64,000 bases of DNA, taken from NCBI RefSeq assembly GCF_010731895.1, contig NZ_AP022596.1:2418001-2482000 (forward strand). Reading direction: 5' to 3'. The first letter of the stretch is position 1. Each line of letters opens with the position of its first letter. A program made the position numbers and the translations under genes. The DNA is from Mycolicibacterium helvum (lineage in GTDB: Bacteria; Actinomycetota; Actinomycetes; Mycobacteriales; Mycobacteriaceae). The notes below the pieces were generated by a model, which was not told where the DNA came from, made no database searches, and worked only from the letters and a program-made list of their open reading frames with translations. Of the stretch, positions 61,175-64,000 are shown one piece after another.

Positions 61175-64000
61175 CTACTGCCGTGCCTCGTCGTCTTCCC
61201 ATAGCAGCAGTTGGCGCACGGATTCGCGGGTGCCATAGGGCCGCAGCATCGAGCTCGCCGGGCGTGGCCGCACCCGCAGCGGCCACCAGAACCACCGGCC
61301 CAGCAGCGCGGCGATCGACGGGGTCATGAACGACCGCACAATCAGGGTGTCGAACAGCAGACCCAGGCCGATCGTCGTGCCGATCTGGCCCAGCACCAGC
61401 AGGTCGCTGAAGATGAAGGACGCCATCGTGAAGGCGAAGACCAGGCCTGCGGCGGTGACGACACCACCGGTACTAGCCATCGCACGGATGATGCCGGTAT
61501 TGAGGCCGGCGCCGATCTCTTCCTTGAACCGCGATATCAGTAGCAGGTTGTAGTCCGACCCCACCGCAAGCAGCAGGATCACGGCCAACGCCAACACGAC
61601 CCAGTACAGCGGCATGCCGAATAGGTACTGCCACACCAATACTGAGAGCCCGAATGAGGCGCCCAGGGACAGCGCCACCGTGCCGACGATGACCACCGCG
61701 GCGACAATGCTACGGGTGATGAACATCATGATCAGCAGAATCAGGCTGAGCGCGGCGATCCCGGCGATCACCAGGTCGTACTTGGCCATGTCCGAAATGT
61801 CTTTATAGGTTGACGCCGTGCCACCGATATAGATGCTCGATCCGGCCAGCGGGGTTCCCTTGATCGCCTCCTGCGCCGAGTGCCGGATCGCGTCGATATG
61901 CGAAAGGCCTTCGGGTGTCGCCGGATCCACGTCGTGGGTGATGATCATCCTGGCGGCCTTGCCGTCAGGGGAGAGGAACAGCTTGAGCCCTCGCTGGAAC
62001 TCGGAGTTACTGAAGGCCTCCGGCGGGACGTAGAACGAGTCGTCGGTCTTGGCGGCGTCAAATGCCTGACCGAGAGCCGTCGCGTTCTGCAGTGCGGCCG
62101 CCGACTGGTCGTAGAGGCCGGACTGGGTGGCGTAGTTCGTCATCGTCAGGTCGCGGTTGGCTTGTTGGGTGTCGATGTTCTGCGGAATCAGAGACAACAG
62201 CTTCGGCTGCAGCGCATCCAGCTTGTCCAAACTCGCTGTGACATTGGCTAATTGATCGGTGAGCGCGTCGATCCCGTCCAGCGCGTCGAAGACCGACCGA
62301 AAGGCGGCACAAATCGGGATGTCGAAGCAGTGCGGCTCCCAGTAGAAGTAGTTGCGCAACGGTCGGAAGAAGTCGTCGAAGTTGGCGATCTTGTTGCGCA
62401 GGTCCTGGGCCACCTCCACGGTCCTGTGGAACGCCTCGACCTGTTCGTGGGTGGCGTCAGAACTCTGCTGCTGCAAGGTGTACTGCTGGCGCAGGATATT
62501 GATCGACTTGTCGATCTCGCTCACTTGCTTGATCAGGTCGGAGGCTCGAGCCTGCTGGAACGGCAGGTTGTTGATCTGTCCGAGGCTGCCTGCGCTGATC
62601 TGAAATGCCAGCGAGGTGTGGTCCAACGGTGTTCCCAGTGGGCGCGTGATGGACTGGACCATCGCAATACCGGGCGTGTGGAAGACGGCCTTGGCGACTC
62701 TCTCCAACAGGATCATGTCGGTGGGATTTCGCAGATCGTGATCGGTCTCGATCATCAGCAGCTCGGGATTGAGCCGGGCCTTGGAGAAATGCCGCTCGGC
62801 GGCCGTGTAGCCGACGTTGGAGGGGGCGTCGCCGGGCATGTAGGCGCCGACGTCGTAACTGGTCTTGTAGCCGGGAAGCGCCAGCAGACCGATCAGGGCG
62901 ATCGCAAGGGAGACAACGAGGATCGGTCCGGGCCAGCGCACGATGGCCGTGCCGATGCGCCGCCAGCCGCGGGTCTTCGCGCGGCGTTTGGGATCCATCA
63001 GCCCGAAGTGGCTGCCGATCGTCAGCACGGCGGGAGCCAAGGTCAGTGCGGCGATCAGCGCGATGAAAACCCCGATCGCGGCCGGGATGCCGAGGCTCTG
63101 AAAGTAGGGATTCCGGGTGAAATTCAAGCAGTAGACCGCGCCGATGATTGTCAGGCCCGAACCCAGAATGACGTGTGAGGTGCCGCGGTAGGTGTCGTAG
63201 AACGCGGTCTGCCGGTCGACTCCCGCCGACCGCTCTTCGTGATAGCGGCCGACGAGGAATATCGCGTAGTCCGTGCCCGCGGCGATCACCAGAAGCGTGA
63301 GAATGTTGGTCGAGTACGTCGAGAGTCCGATGAGTCCAGAATTGGCCAGCCACGCCACTATCCCTCGGGCCGCAGACATCTCGATGATGACGGTGATCAG
63401 CATCAAGATCATGGTGACCAGCGAGCGGTAGACGATCAGCAACATGATCGCGATCACCCCGATGGTCAACAGGGTCACCTTCGTGGTGTCCTTGTCGCCC
63501 GTCTCGAATTGGTCGGCCACCTGTGCGGCCGCGCCGGTGACGTATGCCTTGATGCCGGGCGGCGCCGGTGTGTGGTCGACGATGTTGCGGACGGCGTCGA
63601 CGGAAGCCAATGACAGCGCTTCGCCTTGGTTGCCGGACAGGAATACCTGAACGTAGGCGGCCTTGCCGTCGGGACTTTGTGCTCCCGCCGCAGTCAGGGG
63701 ATCTCCCCAGAAGTCCTGGACGTGCTGGACGTGCTTGTGGTCGGCTTCGACGCGCCGGATCAGGTCGTCGTAGTACCGATGTGCATCGGCTCCGAGCGGC
63801 TGGTCGCCCTCCAGCACGATCATCGCCGCGCTGTCGGAATCGAACTCACCGAAGACCTTCCCGATGCGCTGGAACGCCTGCAGCGACGGCGCGTCGGGTG
63901 AGCTCAGTGCCACGTTGTGGGCTTCACCGACGACTTCGAGCTGTGGAACGAGCGCGTTGGTGAGGGCGGCGACGGCGAGCCAGACCAACAGAATCGGCGC
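61175..64000 (-). CDS. MmpL-family RND transporter (5' end beyond window)
   Basis: At least 941 residues are visible; the frame is open to the window edge, and by comparison with the paralogue at 36281 about 15 N-terminal residues are missing. The two share long stretches ([35 protein letters not shown] segments, [16 protein letters not shown]) and the same C-terminal layout ending [18 protein letters not shown]. An mmpS gene would be expected just upstream, outside the window. The exported lipid or siderophore is unknown. Confidence 0.94.
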   Translation of the reverse strand, partial: APILLVWLAVAALTNALVPQLEVVGEAHNVALSSPDAPSLQAFQRIGKVFGEFDSDSAAMIVLEGDQPLGADAHRYYDDLIRRVEADHKHVQHVQDFWGDPLTAAGAQSPDGKAAYVQVFLSGNQGEALSLASVDAVRNIVDHTPAPPGIKAYVTGAAAQVADQFETGDKDTTKVTLLTIGVIAIMLLIVYRSLVTMILMLITVIIEMSAARGIVAWLANSGLIGLSTYSTNILTLLVIAAGTDYAIFLVGRYHEERSAGVDRQTAFYDTYRGTSHVILGSGLTIIGAVYCLNFTRNPYFQSLGIPAAIGVFIALIAALTLAPAVLTIGSHFGLMDPKRRAKTRGWRRIGTAIVRWPGPILVVSLAIALIGLLALPGYKTSYDVGAYMPGDAPSNVGYTAAERHFSKARLNPELLMIETDHDLRNPTDMILLERVAKAVFHTPGIAMVQSITRPLGTPLDHTSLAFQISAGSLGQINNLPFQQARASDLIKQVSEIDKSINILRQQYTLQQQSSDATHEQVEAFHRTVEVAQDLRNKIANFDDFFRPLRNYFYWEPHCFDIPICAAFRSVFDALDGIDALTDQLANVTASLDKLDALQPKLLSLIPQNIDTQQANRDLTMTNYATQSGLYDQSAAALQNATALGQAFDAAKTDDSFYVPPEAFSNSEFQRGLKLFLSPDGKAARMIITHDVDPATPEGLSHIDAIRHSAQEAIKGTPLAGSSIYIGGTASTYKDISDMAKYDLVIAGIAALSLILLIMMFITRSIVAAVVIVGTVALSLGASFGLSVLVWQYLFGMPLYWVVLALAVILLLAVGSDYNLLLISRFKEEIGAGLNTGIIRAMASTGGVVTAAGLVFAFTMASFIFSDLLVLGQIGTTIGLGLLFDTLIVRSFMTPSIAALLGRWFWWPLRVRPRPASSMLRPYGTRESVRQLLLWEDDEARQ

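Noticed and set aside
62252..63178. 308-codon plus-strand frame over the second mmpL
   Set aside because: Antisense shadow of the transporter gene.

Overview
The window is high-GC DNA from a mycobacterium, most likely a rapid grower of the Mycolicibacterium type. The evidence is the gene order rpsF-ssb-rpsR-rplI-dnaB, proteins recalled as near-identical to M. tuberculosis RpsF, RpsR1 and DnaB, and mycobacterial families: MmpS/MmpL, Eis-type and AAC(2') acetyltransferases, a cyclase-ATPase-LuxR regulator and a fused HadA/HadB-type dehydratase. No rRNA, tRNA or CRISPR array was seen.

Layout. (1) 1-3706: core replication and ribosomal-protein genes. A hairpin precedes rpsF and a cluster of DnaA-box-like sequences lies in the AT-richer leader of dnaB. 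(2) 3777-17354: a 13.6-kb accessory element inserted just behind dnaB. Its ends are inverted repeats (core TGTGGCTTCTCAAG), with further subterminal copies of a TGGACA...TGAGAA unit. Inside, small gene modules alternate with copies of a 41-bp site (GAGACA ... TTCTCTAG ... GAGAC). The modules hold a HAD phosphatase-like protein, a GrpB-GNAT fusion, a P-loop kinase, a frameshifted hydrolase, an Eis-like acetyltransferase, a DUF4345-like membrane protein, an Lrp-controlled hydrolase/amidohydrolase/SDR operon and a HIT protein. It looks like an integron-style cassette array, but I see no attC core and no integrase. An IS110-family element sits in a partial copy of the site, and an IS3-family element touches the HIT gene. 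(3) 17373-24937: a second element with the same two end types. It carries a TetR-regulated hydrolase/SDR/MFS operon with two 18-bp operators, a TmrB-like P-loop protein, an SDR/MarR pair, and remnants of pdxS and a PucR-type regulator. Neither element encodes an obvious transposase for its own ends.

(4) 25134-35671: mixed chromosomal genes: an RHH-like protein, a sulfatase, a truncated CIA30-like lipoprotein, a PPOX-fold protein, a lycopene cyclase, an MpaB-family oxygenase, a coiled-coil cell-wall hydrolase candidate, a phospholipase D and a universal stress protein. (5) 35823-48343: an mmpS-mmpL operon, a GAF-EAL-PAS-GGDEF protein, transporters, a Usp/APC pair, the HadA/HadB-type dehydratase, a zinc-ribbon/DUF732-like membrane protein and an SDR.

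(6) 48381-64000: prfC, then four tandem secreted C39-peptidase-like paralogues whose predicted nucleophile alternates Ser-Cys-Ser-Cys in transcription order. After these come aac(2'), a large cyclase/ATPase/LuxR regulator, a cytochrome P450, an unrecognised protein and a second mmpL that runs off the window edge.

Main candidate for an undescribed system: the pair of transposase-less elements with matching, asymmetric multi-repeat ends. The first of them packages an array of gene modules separated by a conserved 41-bp site.
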